Assembly (NCBI RefSeq): GCF_003121585.1
Contig: NZ_QEOO01000005.1
Location: 1-64,000 of the forward strand
Length of the DNA: 64,000 bases
Direction: 5' to 3'
Source of the DNA: Nocardioides speluncae
GTDB taxonomy: Bacteria; Actinomycetota; Actinomycetes; Propionibacteriales; Nocardioidaceae
Shown: positions 1 to 11,400 of the stretch, piece after piece
Numbering within the stretch: position 1 is the first letter of the stretch
Layout: every line of letters starts with the position of its first letter
Translations under genes and position numbers: made by a program
The notes under the pieces: generated by a model
Databases searched by the model: none
What the model was told of the DNA's origin: nothing
What the model saw: only the letters and a program-made list of their open reading frames with translations

Positions 1-83
1 TACGCGGCCCCAGCCACCACACCACGATCAGAATCGACATCAACACCGGCGCGCCGCCGTGACACCAGCCACGACATCTTAAG

Positions 84-707
84 TTGACGGCATTGCGTCT
101 AGACGTGACCTCTCCGGCCGGAGCGCCGGCCTTCGACGATGTCGTCGCCGAGATCGCGGCTCGTGCCCCCTCGGGTCGGCTGCGGGTGGCGATCGACGGC
201 GGAGACGGCAGCGGGAAGACGACACTCGCGGCGCGCCTGGCCGCCGCGATCGACGACGCCGGTCGCAGCAGCCAGGTCATCCATGTCGACGACTTCATGC
301 ACGGGCCGGCGGTGCGCCATCGACGAGGCCGCAACTCGCCCGAGGGCTACCTCGACGACAGCTACGACTACGGGGCGCTGCGTCGAAACGTCCAACGGCC
401 GACGCCCGCGGGCACCGTGGTCATCGTGGAGGGGCTCTTCCTGCTCAGGGACGAGCTGGTCGACTGGTGGGACTGCTCGATCTTCCTCGACGTCGAGATC
501 GAGGTCGCCCTCCGGCGGAAGGCCGCGAGAGACGGTGTGAGCCTGGGTGAGTCCGACGCACTGACCATGCGGTACGTCGAGGGGCAGCGGCTCTACCGGG
601 AGCGCTGCCGGCCGCGGGAGCGTGCCACCTGGGTCCTGACCGATCAGGAATCGAGAAGCAGCACCCCGGCGCCGCGGCTAGCGTGGCGCCATGGACATCA
701 CCATTGA
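84..707 (+). CDS. Uridine kinase-like P-loop nucleoside kinase
   Basis: A cytoplasmic P-loop kinase of the uridine kinase/phosphoribulokinase superfamily, expected to transfer phosphate from ATP to a nucleoside or similar small molecule. The Walker A motif GGDGSGKTT is at about residues 39-47, HVDDFM follows at 67-72, and the strand VIVEGLFLLRDEL at about 113-125 is typical of the family. The start is uncertain: TTG at 84 lacks a clear ribosome site, and GTG at 105 is an alternative. The last 20 residues look wrong for the family, because the frame runs through the regulatory motif at 642-660 and overlaps the next gene by 17 bases. The native 3' end may have been lost. Substrate unknown. Confidence 0.75.
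   Translation: MTALRLDVTSPAGAPAFDDVVAEIAARAPSGRLRVAIDGGDGSGKTTLAARLAAAIDDAGRSSQVIHVDDFMHGPAVRHRRGRNSPEGYLDDSYDYGALRRNVQRPTPAGTVVIVEGLFLLRDELVDWWDCSIFLDVEIEVALRRKAARDGVSLGESDALTMRYVEGQRLYRERCRPRERATWVLTDQESRSSTPAPRLAWRHGHHH
642..684 (+). promoter_or_regulatory. Motif copy 1 plus leaderless -10 before the VOC gene at 691
   Basis: The 19-base motif GATCAGGAATCGAGAAGCA (642-660) is followed after 18 bases by TAGCGT (679-684). TAGCGT ends six bases before the ATG at 691, which fits a -10 element of a leaderless transcript. The motif lies at and upstream of the -35 position, where an activator would bind. Exact copies occur at 1187 and 11520. Confidence 0.65.
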
Positions 708-1101
708 CACCGCGTTCCTCCCGCACGACGACCCGGAGGAGTCGCTCGCGTTCTACCGCGACGTCCTCGGCTTCGAGGTCCGCAGCGACGTCGGCGAGGG
801 CACGATGCGCTGGATCACGGTCGGCCCCGCGAACCAGCCCGACATGTCGATCCTGCTGGCGCCGCCGGCCATCGACCCCGGCATCACCGACGACGAGCGC
901 CGCGTCATCTCCGAGATGATGGCCAAGGGCACCTACGGCTGGATCCTGCTCGACACCAAGGACATCGACGCCCTCTTCGAGCGCGTGCAGGCCAGCGACG
1001 CCGAGGTGATCCAGGAGCCGATCGACCAGCCGTACGGCGTACGCGACTGCGCCTTCCGCGATCCCGCCGGAAACCAGGTCCGGATCAAGCAGAACCTCTG
1101 A
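691..1101 (+). CDS. VOC family (glyoxalase/bleomycin-resistance fold) protein
   Basis: A single-domain vicinal-oxygen-chelate protein of 136 residues. It shows the usual pattern: an N-terminal beta strand, then SLAFYRDVLGFEV (about 18-30), and a C-terminal RDPAGNQVRIKQ strand (about 122-133). Such proteins act as metal-dependent lyases, dioxygenases or drug-binding proteins; the substrate cannot be told from sequence. The ATG at 691 sits six bases after a TAGCGT -10 element, so the mRNA is probably leaderless. It overlaps the end of the upstream kinase frame and is followed by a strong hairpin at 1119-1147, suggesting a single-gene transcript under the shared 19-base motif. Confidence 0.9.
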   Translation: MDITIDTAFLPHDDPEESLAFYRDVLGFEVRSDVGEGTMRWITVGPANQPDMSILLAPPAIDPGITDDERRVISEMMAKGTYGWILLDTKDIDALFERVQASDAEVIQEPIDQPYGVRDCAFRDPAGNQVRIKQNL

Positions 1102-1118
1102 CCCAGGACTCCGCTGTG

Positions 1119-1147
1119 GCCCCATCCCGAGCATCTCGGGATGGGGC
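1119..1147 (+). terminator. Rho-independent-type hairpin after the VOC gene
   Basis: A perfect 12-bp stem, GCCCCATCCCGA pairing with TCGGGATGGGGC, around a 5-base loop. It lies 18 bases after the stop of the VOC gene at 691-1101. No long T run follows, as is common in actinobacteria. Confidence 0.75.
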
Positions 1148-1186
1148 TACTGCTGTCTTGCGACCCGGCGGGGGCGGGCCGGAACC

Positions 1187-1230
1187 GATCAGGAATCGAG
1201 AAGCACCAGGTGCCGTCCCGCTCGTAGCGT
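1187..1230 (+). promoter_or_regulatory. Motif copy 2 plus -10 before the tandem VOC gene at 1271
   Basis: The same 19-base motif GATCAGGAATCGAGAAGCA occupies 1187-1205. TAGCGT at 1225-1230 follows after 19 bases. Here the start codon is 40 bases further on and has an AAGGAG ribosome site, so the transcript is leadered. Confidence 0.65.
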
Positions 1231-1270
1231 TCTGGTCAACGGAGAAAACCACCCGAACCAAGGAGCAGAG

Positions 1271-1909
1271 ATGACCACCGCAGCCAACACTCAGCAGACC
1301 ACCCCCATCACCGCGGTCACCCTCGAGGTCACCGACCTCGACGCCGCCACCCGCTTCTACGCCGACGCCTTCGGGCTGGGCGACCAGCTGCGGCTGCGCG
1401 CCTCGGACTCGCCCAGCACCGGCTTCCGCGGGTTCACGCTGTCCCTGGTCGTGTCCCAGCCGGCCGACGTCGACGCCCTCGTCGACGCGGCGATCGAGGC
1501 CGGCGCGACGGTGCTGAAGCCGGTCGCGAAGTCCTTCTGGGGCTACGGTGGCAGCGTCCAGGCGCCGGACGGGACCGTCTGGAAGATCGCTTCCTCGTCG
1601 AAGAAGAACACCGGCCCCGCCACCAAGCAGGTCGACGACTTCGTGCTCCTGCTCGGCGTCGCGGACGTCAAGGCGACCAAGCAGTTCTACGTCGAGCAGG
1701 GCCTCGCCGTGTCCCGGAGCTTCGGCAGCAAGTACGTCGAGTTCGAGGCTCCGGCGGGACAGCTCAAGCTGGCCCTCTACACCCGCCGGGCCGCGGCCAA
1801 GGACGCCGGGATCGACCCGGAGGGCACCGGCTCGCACCGGGTCGTTGTCAACAGCACGGTGGTGTCGGGCGCCGACCCCGACGGGTTCCCCTGGGAAGCC
1901 GCGGTCTGA
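1271..1909 (+). CDS. Tandem-domain VOC family protein
   Basis: A 212-residue protein made of two VOC repeats: residues about 8-105 (DAATRFYADAFGL motif) and about 115-205 (KATKQFYVEQGLAV motif). Two-domain VOC proteins form the metal site within one chain. Nothing in the sequence fixes the substrate. The ATG at 1271 is preceded by AAGGAG, and the gene lies under the second copy of the 19-base motif. A DUF1801 gene follows 68 bases downstream with its own ribosome site and may be co-transcribed. Confidence 0.9.
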   Translation: MTTAANTQQTTPITAVTLEVTDLDAATRFYADAFGLGDQLRLRASDSPSTGFRGFTLSLVVSQPADVDALVDAAIEAGATVLKPVAKSFWGYGGSVQAPDGTVWKIASSSKKNTGPATKQVDDFVLLLGVADVKATKQFYVEQGLAVSRSFGSKYVEFEAPAGQLKLALYTRRAAAKDAGIDPEGTGSHRVVVNSTVVSGADPDGFPWEAAV

Positions 1910-1977
1910 CCGCCATGCGACACCACTACTGGAACTACCTCGAACCACAGCCGACCAACACACACGAAGGAAAGACC

Positions 1978-2418
1978 ATGGCAGACGACCCGAAGTACAC
2001 CGGACTCAGCGACGACGAGAAGGCCGCGATGAAGGAGCGGACCAAGGAGCTGAAGGCGGAGGCGCGCCGCAACAAGAGCAAGAAGGACGGGGAGGCCGAC
2101 CTCCTCGCGAAGATCGCCGAGATGGACGGGACCGATCGTGTGCTGGCCGAGCGGATCCACGAGATCGTCACGGCAAACGCGCCCGGGCTCATGCCCAAGA
2201 CGTGGTACGGCATGCCGGCGTACACCAACGAGGCCGGGAAGGTCGTGTGCTACTTCAAGGCCGCGGCGAAGTTCAAGATGCGGTACGCCCAGTTCGGTTT
2301 TGAGGACCCGGCGAACCTCGACGACGGCACCATGTGGCCGACAGTCTTCGCGGTGACGCAGCTCAGCGCCGCACACGAGCAGCAGCTCGCCGAGCTCGTC
2401 AAGAAGGCGGCGCGCTAG
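1978..2418 (+). CDS. DUF1801 (YdhG/iron-chaperone fold) protein
   Basis: A 146-residue cytoplasmic protein with a charged, lysine-rich N-terminal helix (about 10-45). The DUF1801 core follows, with MPKTWYGMPAY at about 73-83 and KFKMRYAQFGF at about 98-108. The fold resembles frataxin/CyaY, but the role in actinobacteria is not established. The ATG at 1978 follows the ribosome site GAAGGAAAG; an in-frame ATG at 1915 has none. Its position after a VOC gene and before a UvrA-like gene recalls VOC/DUF1801/DGPF stress neighbourhoods. Confidence 0.85.
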   Translation: MADDPKYTGLSDDEKAAMKERTKELKAEARRNKSKKDGEADLLAKIAEMDGTDRVLAERIHEIVTANAPGLMPKTWYGMPAYTNEAGKVVCYFKAAAKFKMRYAQFGFEDPANLDDGTMWPTVFAVTQLSAAHEQQLAELVKKAAR

Positions 2419-2448
2419 GCAACCTGGCCTGCGCTATAGATAGGGACC

Positions 2449-4824
<2,376 letters not shown>

Positions 4825-4830
<6 letters not shown>

Positions 4831-4841
4831 CCTCGTCAGCC
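4825..4841. terminator. Small hairpin covering two convergent stop codons
   Basis: GGCTGA and TCAGCC pair around a 5-base loop. The stem contains the stop codons of both convergent genes (uvrA2-like and the reductase). A bidirectional terminator is possible, but the stem is only 6 bp. Confidence 0.4.
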
Positions 4842-5411
4842 CTGTCGGTGCACCCGGTAGCGCAGGTGGGTCGCGTCACGGCCCTCGAGGCGCCGTACCA
4901 GCTCTAGCTCGACGGTGTTCGGGTGCCGCGAGGTGAAGAGTGGGCGGCCGGCGCCGAGCAGGACCGGCACCAGGTGGATCTCGAGCTCGTCGAGCTCGTT
5001 GGCATCGACCAACGCCTGCGCGGCGCCCGCACCGTGCACCAGGACCGGGCGGTCGCCCGCAGACGCGCGGGCGGCCGCGGCACACTCGCGGACGTCGGAG
5101 TGGAAGCTGGTGCCGTCCGGTAGCTCGTGGGCGTCGCCGTCCTGGTGGGACAGCACGTGGATCGGTACACCGTCGTGGTGGTCGCCGCCCCAGCCTCCCG
5201 CCAGCTCGAAGGTACGCCGGCCCGAGAGCACCGCGCCGGTGGCCAGCGCCTCGCCGTACACCTGCCCGTTTATCCCCGCCGACCGCCGGTCGTCGAGCCA
5301 GTTGAACAGCCGGCCGCCACCTTCGCCCAGCTCCTGCCCGGGGCGGTCGTCCGGTCCGGCGATGAAGCCGTCCAGGGACATCGACATGTACAACCGGATC
5401 GGTGCGCTCAT
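4836..5411 (-). CDS. Dihydrofolate reductase-like (RibD C-terminal domain) protein
   Basis: A 191-residue protein of the RibD C-terminal/dihydrofolate reductase superfamily, expected to bind NAD(P)H. It begins MSAPIRLYMSMSLDGFIAG, the typical first strand and helix, and has a GAVLSGRRTFE motif near residue 80 and a C-terminal PVLLGAGRPLF loop. These small proteins are usually not the housekeeping DHFR, and their substrate is unknown. The ATG at 5411 overlaps the stop of the upstream VOC gene as ATGA and is preceded by GAGGAG, so the two are translationally coupled. Confidence 0.88.
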   Translation of the reverse strand: MSAPIRLYMSMSLDGFIAGPDDRPGQELGEGGGRLFNWLDDRRSAGINGQVYGEALATGAVLSGRRTFELAGGWGGDHHDGVPIHVLSHQDGDAHELPDGTSFHSDVRECAAAARASAGDRPVLVHGAGAAQALVDANELDELEIHLVPVLLGAGRPLFTSRHPNTVELELVRRLEGRDATHLRYRVHRQG

Positions 5412-5854
5412 GACTGTGCGTCTCCTCGTGCGTCGCTGGTCTGGTTGGGAAAGTCGGCGGCGGTGAGGCCTGTCGGGTGGCCGGCCGGCCACTGGACGAG
5501 CTCGATCCGGTAGCCGTCCGGATCCTGGAGCCAGGCGGTCTTCGGGCCGTCGGGCCCGCCCGGCAGCTCGGGCCGGCCGGGCTCGAGGCCGCGGTCGGTC
5601 AGGGTCGCAAGCGTCGCGGCGAGGTCGTCGACCTGGATCGCCAGGTGGTCGAAGCCACCGACCTCGACCGGGCCTGCCTCAGACCGGTGGACCAGCTCCA
5701 AGGTGGCTTCCTCCTCTTCGGGGAAGCTCAGGACGACCAGACCACTGCCGTTGTCGAACCCGACCCGGCCGAGCTCCCGATAGCCGAGGGCAGTGTAGAA
5801 GTCGAGCGACCGCTCCAGGTCGGCGACGCGGTAGGCGGCGAACAGTGTCCTCAT
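5408..5854 (-). CDS. VOC family lactoylglutathione lyase-like protein
   Basis: A 148-residue single-domain VOC protein. SLDFYTALGYRELGRVGF lies at about 15-32, GGFDHLAIQVDDL at about 66-78, and WLQDPDGYRIELVQ at about 108-121. The spacing of the candidate metal ligands (His in GGFDHLA, Glu in RIELVQ) is close to that of glyoxalase I, so this is the most lyase-like VOC protein here. It is the first gene of a two-gene operon, coupled by an ATGA overlap to the reductase gene downstream. Confidence 0.9.
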   Translation of the reverse strand: MRTLFAAYRVADLERSLDFYTALGYRELGRVGFDNGSGLVVLSFPEEEEATLELVHRSEAGPVEVGGFDHLAIQVDDLAATLATLTDRGLEPGRPELPGGPDGPKTAWLQDPDGYRIELVQWPAGHPTGLTAADFPNQTSDARGDAQS

Positions 5855-5902
5855 GGTCGGGGCAGACCGCCGGCGTCGTGCAAACTCATCGCCGGCGGCG
5901 TC

Positions 5903-6787
5903 CTAGAGATGGAGGGTGCCGTCGGCCACGACCAGACCGCCGCCGCTGAGGCGGACGAGGTCTCCCGCTACGGAGATGCTGAGGAAGCTCGGCCGGCCGG
6001 TGGCGTGGCCCTGCTCGATGACGACGGTGCTGCCGTCGGGGACGACCCCGTCGGCGACCAGCCGGGCGGCAAGCGGCCCGGCTGCGGTCCCGGTTGCCGG
6101 GTCCTCCGCGATCCCCATCGTGGGGTTGAAGAACCGCGCGTACGCCGCCACCTCGCGCCCGCTCTCCAGGCTGTAGACGTAGCAACCCTCACCGTCGACG
6201 TCACGCAGCACCGCGGACAGCCGCGCCGGGTCCGGCTGCACCCGGTCGACGACCTCGCTCGACCGCAACGGAGCCAACAGGTGTCCCGCCCCGGTGTCGA
6301 CCACCACGGCATCCTCCGGCGCGAGATCGCCGACACCGATGCCCAGGGAGGCGGCGAGCTCCGAGCGATCCCGGACGACGTCTCCGAACTTGGGCGGTGC
6401 CTGGTCCATGGACACCACCACCCCGTCGTCCCGCCGGTCGATCAGCACCGGGATCAGGTCCGCGCCGATCTGCTGCACGAACCGCTCGCGGTCGCGAGGC
6501 AGCCGGGTCTGAGCCAGCCACAGGCAGGCACCCAGGGCGTTGTGCCCCGCACCGCCGACCTCCGCGCCTATCGGAGTGAACGAGCGGAGCTGCCAGTCCG
6601 CGCCCTCCAGGTCGGGCTCGACGATGAACGTCGTCTCGGACTGGTTGAACTCACGCGCGATCGCCTGCATCTGCGGCACCGGCAGCTCATCCGCGTCGGG
6701 AACCACCACCAGTGGATTGCCGGAGAGCGGGTGGCGTGCGAACACGTCAACGTAGAAGAACCGGGGCGCAGCTGAGGGAGTAGTCAC
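5903..6787 (-). CDS. PhzF family isomerase
   Basis: A 294-residue PhzF-family protein with the diaminopimelate-epimerase fold, acting in the cytoplasm on an unknown small molecule. The N-terminal half has FYVDVFARHPLSGNPLVV (about 11-28) and SETTFIVEP with the catalytic-type Glu; the second half has NPTMGIAEDPATGTAAGPLAA (about 220-240). PhzF itself isomerises a phenazine precursor, but no other phenazine gene is nearby, so only the family is assigned. It starts with GTG at 6787. TAGGCT ends six bases before it, so the transcript is probably leaderless. Confidence 0.9.
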   Translation of the reverse strand: MTTPSAAPRFFYVDVFARHPLSGNPLVVVPDADELPVPQMQAIAREFNQSETTFIVEPDLEGADWQLRSFTPIGAEVGGAGHNALGACLWLAQTRLPRDRERFVQQIGADLIPVLIDRRDDGVVVSMDQAPPKFGDVVRDRSELAASLGIGVGDLAPEDAVVVDTGAGHLLAPLRSSEVVDRVQPDPARLSAVLRDVDGEGCYVYSLESGREVAAYARFFNPTMGIAEDPATGTAAGPLAARLVADGVVPDGSTVVIEQGHATGRPSFLSISVAGDLVRLSGGGLVVADGTLHL

Positions 6788-6803
6788 CCGTCGAGCCTAG
6801 GTG

Positions 6804-6956
6804 TCAGGCGGCGATGGCGACCATGCCCGGCATCAGGTTCCTCGGGCACTCGCAGGTGTCGCTGCACGGCAGGAAGGTGTGGGACGCGTGACCGCACTCG
6901 AAGCAGGGCAGGTCGTGTGACAGGTGAACCTCGTTGGTCTGGACGGTGTTCCACAT
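6804..6956 (-). CDS. Small cysteine-rich protein, unknown function
   Basis: A 50-residue protein with an excellent ribosome site (AAGGAGGCC) placed correctly before the ATG at 6956. It contains five cysteines: CFECGH near residues 18-23 and CSDTCECP near 31-38, plus several histidines. This could bind zinc or another metal like a small zinc-ribbon protein. The C-terminal part is hydrophobic and methionine-rich (LMPGMVAIAA). No family was recognised. It lies 16 bases downstream of the GTG start of phzF on the same strand, so it is probably its own transcript. Confidence 0.7.
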   Translation of the reverse strand: MWNTVQTNEVHLSHDLPCFECGHASHTFLPCSDTCECPRNLMPGMVAIAA

Positions 6957-7110
6957 GGCCGGCCTCCTTGGTGGTGTCGAATGTTGCGGCCTCATCAACA
7001 CCACGAAGGGCAGACGGCGGATACGACATCCGGCCGGCGAAAATCCATGAAGATTCTCTGGCACCCCGCTCAACGGACGTTGAGCGGGGGGTCAGAGTCA
7101 CATATCCGAG

Positions 7111-7491
7111 CTATTGAGTCTCGTCGTCGATGCAGAGGATGTTGTCCTCGCTGTCCTTGAACCAGGCGGCGTTTCCCATCCCCTCCATGGTCGCGACGTC
7201 GCCGTCCCAGGTGACACCCGGCAGGTCGTAGTGCTCGAAGGTGACGCCTTTCGACTGAAGCTCCTTCACCTCGGCGCCGACGTCGGTCACGTGGAACTGC
7301 GCGATGGTGTGGCCGGCCTGCCCGGCGTACTCGGTCTGGTAGAGGAAGAAGACCGTCCCGCCGGCCTTGTAGATGAGCCCGGCCGGGTTCTCGTCGGCGG
7401 GGGTGAGCCCCAGCTTGTCGGCGTAGAAGCGCCGCGCCCGATCGAGATCGGCGGCCGGGATGTTCGCGGTGACCTGACTGTCCTGCAACAT
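7111..7491 (-). CDS. VOC family protein
   Basis: A 126-residue VOC protein. It has DRARRFYADKLGL (about 15-27), TVFFLYQT (about 46-53), a central QFHVTDVGAEVKEL strand, and the C-terminal WFKDSEDNILCI strand. The start is ATG at 7491 with a GCAAGGAGAAT ribosome site; the frame is open further upstream but that stretch belongs to the SnoaL and cupin genes in another frame. It follows those two genes on the same strand after about 90 bases. Confidence 0.9.
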   Translation of the reverse strand: MLQDSQVTANIPAADLDRARRFYADKLGLTPADENPAGLIYKAGGTVFFLYQTEYAGQAGHTIAQFHVTDVGAEVKELQSKGVTFEHYDLPGVTWDGDVATMEGMGNAAWFKDSEDNILCIDDETQ

Positions 7492-7580
7492 GGTGATTCT
7501 CCTTGCTGGTCGGGGAACCCCCGAGCAGCTCCTTCTTCTTGGAATGTAGACCTGGCGAGCGGCTCGCGCTCGGCTATCGG

Positions 7581-7934
7581 CTAGCCCTTGACGTAGGAGA
7601 GCTTCTCGGCGACGAGACCTCCCCGGACCCGGAACACGTCCACTCCGCGAACGTGCCCACCGGCCCAGCTGTAGCGCCACAGCACGATCGCACGGTCGCC
7701 GCTCACGATCTGCTCCTCGGCCTCGAATACGGCGTCCGCCGAGTCGCGGAAGAACGCCGCCCACGAAGCACGTACGGCGTCCTGGCCCTCGTACCGGCCA
7801 CCGTTCGGCGGCGCCGTGCTCTCGAACACGCAGTCCACGGTCATGGCTGCCATCACCGCGTCCACGTCCTGCCGGTCGAATGCGTAGGCGAACCGGGCGA
7901 CCGCGGCAGCCGTCCCGTCCGTGGCCGCGTCCAT
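7581..7934 (-). CDS. SnoaL-like (NTF2-fold) protein
   Basis: A 117-residue cone-shaped NTF2-fold protein of the SnoaL/SgcJ type. It starts with an alpha helix (AVARFAYAFDRQDVDAVMAAM, about 10-30), then DCVFES, a GQDAVRASWAAFF helix, and three C-terminal strands ending FRVRGGLVAEKLSYVKG. Such proteins bind or isomerise small hydrophobic molecules, and the ligand is unknown. Its ATG overlaps the stop of the upstream cupin gene by one base (TGATG), so the two are translationally coupled. Confidence 0.88.
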   Translation of the reverse strand: MDAATDGTAAAVARFAYAFDRQDVDAVMAAMTVDCVFESTAPPNGGRYEGQDAVRASWAAFFRDSADAVFEAEEQIVSGDRAIVLWRYSWAGGHVRGVDVFRVRGGLVAEKLSYVKG

Positions 7935-8314
7935 CAGGTTTGCTTGGCGTAGTGGCTGGCGCCGAACCAGTCGACCACCACGACGTCCTCGTCGCCGACG
8001 ACCCAGGCGTCATGCCCGGCGGGCAGCGAGGTCACCTGGCCCGGCGTCGCGTCGAACTCCCGGCCATCGGCGGTCCGCAGCCTCAGCGTGCCGGACACGT
8101 GGTACTGGAAGTGCGGGGCCTCGCAGAGGTCGGTGCCGGCGATCGGCTTGACGTGCTCGGACCAGCGCCAGCCCGGTGCGAGGACCAGGCGCCCGATCTC
8201 CATCCCGCCCATCGAGAGGATCTCGGCCCGGCCGTGGTCGAAGGTCCGGACCTCGTCCGGCTCGGCGAAGTCGCGCTGCTCGATCAGCTGCTCGGTGTTC
8301 GTCTCGATGCTCAT
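7934..8314 (-). CDS. Cupin-domain protein
   Basis: A 126-residue single-domain cupin. The first cupin motif is around WSEHVKPIAGTDLCEAPHFQYHVSG (about 50-75) and the second around PGQVTSLPAGHDAWVVGDE (about 90-108). The beta-barrel may hold a metal through the His residues. The function is not known. It is the first gene of a coupled pair with the SnoaL-like gene and is divergent from the large BTAD regulator at 8411, sharing a 96-base intergenic region with it. Confidence 0.85.
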   Translation of the reverse strand: MSIETNTEQLIEQRDFAEPDEVRTFDHGRAEILSMGGMEIGRLVLAPGWRWSEHVKPIAGTDLCEAPHFQYHVSGTLRLRTADGREFDATPGQVTSLPAGHDAWVVGDEDVVVVDWFGASHYAKQT

Positions 8315-8410
8315 CTCTGCTCCTGTGCTCTCGGTTCTCCACCCCAGTGGCGGTGACCCAAAAGTAGGAATCCGTCCTTGCAGAATTCTTGCGGTTGCGA
8401 TGATGAGCCG

Positions 8411-11400
8411 GTGGCAGGGGCCGGGCGGATCGAGCTCCGACTGCTAGGTCGGTTCGCTGTGCTGCGCGACGGCGTCGAGATCCCGCCGGCGGCGTTTGCG
8501 GGCCGCAAGGTCCGCACGCTGCTGAAGGTGCTCGCCTGCCGGCAGGGCCGCTTCGTCAGCAACGACACGCTGGCCGAGGCGCTCTGGCCCACCAAGCCCC
8601 CGTCGGATCCGGTGGCGAACCTCCAGGTCCTGGTCAACCGCGCACGCCGCGCGCTGGGAGACGCCGCACTGATCGTGACCGACCGGGGCGGCTACACGCT
8701 CGTGAGGAGTGCCGCGTGCTCGGTCGACAGCGAGCGGTTCCTTGACGCGCTGAGCGACCGATCGCTGTCCGCTCCGGGACTTCAAGAGGCGCTCTCGCTG
8801 TGGCAGGGGGAGCCGCTGCCGGAGGAGGCGTACGACGACTGGGCCGTCGGCTACCGCGCCCGGCTCCTGCGTGCTCACCAGGACGCACTCGAGCGGGCCG
8901 CGCTCCTGGCGATGGAGGATGGTGCCGCGGGCACCGCCGTCGAGCTCGCCAGTCGCGCGGTGGAGGCAGAACCGCTGCGCGAGATCGCCGTACTGACCCT
9001 CATCCGTGCGTTGGCGGCTGCCGGCGACGGCGCGGCCGCGCTGCAGGTGTACGACGACTACCGGCGAGCGCTGGCCGACGAGCTGGGCGTCGACCCGTCC
9101 GCCGAGGCGGTCGCCCTGCATCAGAGCCTGCTCCGGCAGGCGCCACCGCCGGACCAGGCGCCTCGGCGACGGTGGTCCCGCGAGTTCGCCGAGCTTCCCT
9201 TCGTGGGCCGCGGCGCCGAGCTCAGGAAGATCCGGACCGCCCTCACCGAGGCTGCCGGACGCCGTGTGTTCGTGGCGATCAGCGGGCCTTCTGGCGCAGG
9301 CAAGTCTCGCCTGCTCGACAGCCTGGCCCGCGAGGTGCCGATGGTCCGAGCGCGCGCCCACCCGTCCGAGCGCTCCGAGCCCTGGACGCTGCTGCGCACC
9401 CTGCTCCGCGAGGTCGCGGCGCAGGACATCGCGCACGTGGACCGGCTGCCGCCGCCCATGGCCTCGGCGCTCGCCTGGCTCCTACCGGAGCACGACGGTC
9501 GTGGGGGAGCGGACCTCGATCCGGAGAGCCGGCGGATCCTGCTCCACGAGGCGTCGCTGCGGCTGCTCGAGGCCGCCGGCGTGATCGCCGTCGACGACCT
9601 CCAGTGGTGCGACCCGAGCAGCCTGGGCGTGCTGGAGGCGGCGACCGCCCGGATCGCGAACCTGAGGACGGTGCTCGCGTACCGGCCCGAGGAGGTCGCC
9701 GACCGCGATGACGTCCGTGCCTTCGTCGGCCGCGCCAACTGCGTTCTGCGCGTCGACCTCGGCGCGCTGCCCGACGAGTCGCTTCCCCAGCTGGTCGCCG
9801 ACTCCGGTGTCGTCGAGGCGCTGCGCCAGCACACCGACCGGACGCCGATGGCGGTGGCGGAAGTACTCAGGGCGCTGTCCGCCGAGGGGTTGGTGGCGCC
9901 CGCGCCCGAGGGCGCCTGGCAGTCCAGCGGCGATGCTGCCGCGCGGGCGGTGGCGCTGGCGCGGGAAGGGCAGCGGCTCGCGATCCACGCGCGTGCGGCC
10001 GCCCAGCGCGATGCGGACCGCGAGCTGCTGGCGCTGCTGGCGTTGGTGGCGCGCGAGACCAATGCCTCGACGCTGGCCGCAGCGACGGCGACGCCCGAGC
10101 CCCAGGTGCTCGACTCGCTGTCGCGGCTGTTCCGGAGCGGGCTGGCGCAGCTGGGTGACCAGGGCTGGAGTACCAGCCACGACATGGTGACCGAGGTGGT
10201 GTCGTCCGGACTCGACATCGTCGAGCGGGCCCGGCTGCATGCCAGCCTGGCCCGAGCGCTTCGGTCCGAGGACGACCCGCTGCTGCTGGCGCACCACCTG
10301 CGGGAGGCCGGCGATTCGCGTGGCGCGGCTGATGCGTACGCCGTCGCCGCCCAGCGGGCGTTCGACACCGTGGCCGACGACGAGGCGGCGCAGCTGGCAG
10401 GCGTCGGGCTGGGGTTGTCGCCGACGGCAGCGGTCCGCGCTGAGCTACAGGAGATCCGTGGCCAGGCGCGGCAGCGGCTCGGTGACTATGCCGGAGCCCG
10501 GGAGGACCTGCGGTCGGCGCTCGCCGTACACACCTCGGGACCGGCCCGCGCCCGAGTCCTGGCCCGGCTGGCCATGGTCTCCTCGGGAGCCGAGGACATC
10601 GTCCGGGCGGCCCAATTGGCCGAGCTCGCGGTCGTGGAGGCGGGTGAGGACGCGCCGATCCGGGCCCGCGCCCTCGAGGTCGCGTCGGTGCTCGACATGA
10701 ACCTCGAGCGCGGCCGGCGGTCGGCCGAGCGTGCGTCCGAGGCCCTGGGCCTGTACGAGAGTCTCGGGGACGCCAACGGGATGGCGCGGATCCTCGACGC
10801 GCGGGCCATGGCCCAGTTCCTGGAGGGCGACGTCCGTGGTGGCGAGGCCGCGCTGCGACGGGTCGCCGACCTCTTCGAGGATTCCGGCGACCTGGTCCGA
10901 GTCGTGACGCCCAGAGCGACCGCCGGTCACGCCCTGGTGTTCGCCGGCCACCCCGAGCAGGGCCTGGTTCAGGTCACCGCCGCGCTCGAGCTGGCCCGGA
11001 CCCTGGGCCATCCCGAAGGACAGGCGTACACCCTGTGGCACCGGACCGAGGCGCTGGCCGCGCTCGACCGCGGCGAGGAGGCAGCGGCGGAGGCGGCCGA
11101 GGCGCTCGCCATCGCCACCCGGATCGGCCACCGCGGCTGGACCGCCACCGGATGGCGGGCCGTGGGCCTGGCTGCCCAGCAGCGTGGCGAGCTCGACGAA
11201 GCATTGCAGGCGTTCCGTCGCTCACTGGATCTCTCTGAGCACCTCGGCCTGTTCGCCTCCTGGGCCGCGGCTCGCGCCGCCATGGTGCTGGTGTCGCAGG
11301 GCCGACCCGAGCCGGCCGTCCCCTTGGTCGCACGCGCGCTTCGCGAGGGGCCGCCGCTCGGGCACTACGAGGCACGGTGGGCCCAGGTGGAGCTGGCCGT

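Noticed and set aside
1..46. A minus-strand frame at the left edge reading like a short hydrophobic N-terminus (MSILIVVWWLGPR).
   Set aside because: Only about 13 codons are inside the window and no ribosome site was clear, so a membrane protein gene cannot be supported.
5903..6787. PhzF as evidence for phenazine biosynthesis.
   Set aside because: No other phz gene is in the window; PhzF-family proteins are common without phenazines.
7111..8013. One long minus-strand protein covering the VOC, SnoaL and part of the cupin regions.
   Set aside because: The VOC part has its own ATG and ribosome site at 7491, and the rest of the frame is the out-of-frame reading of the SnoaL and cupin genes.
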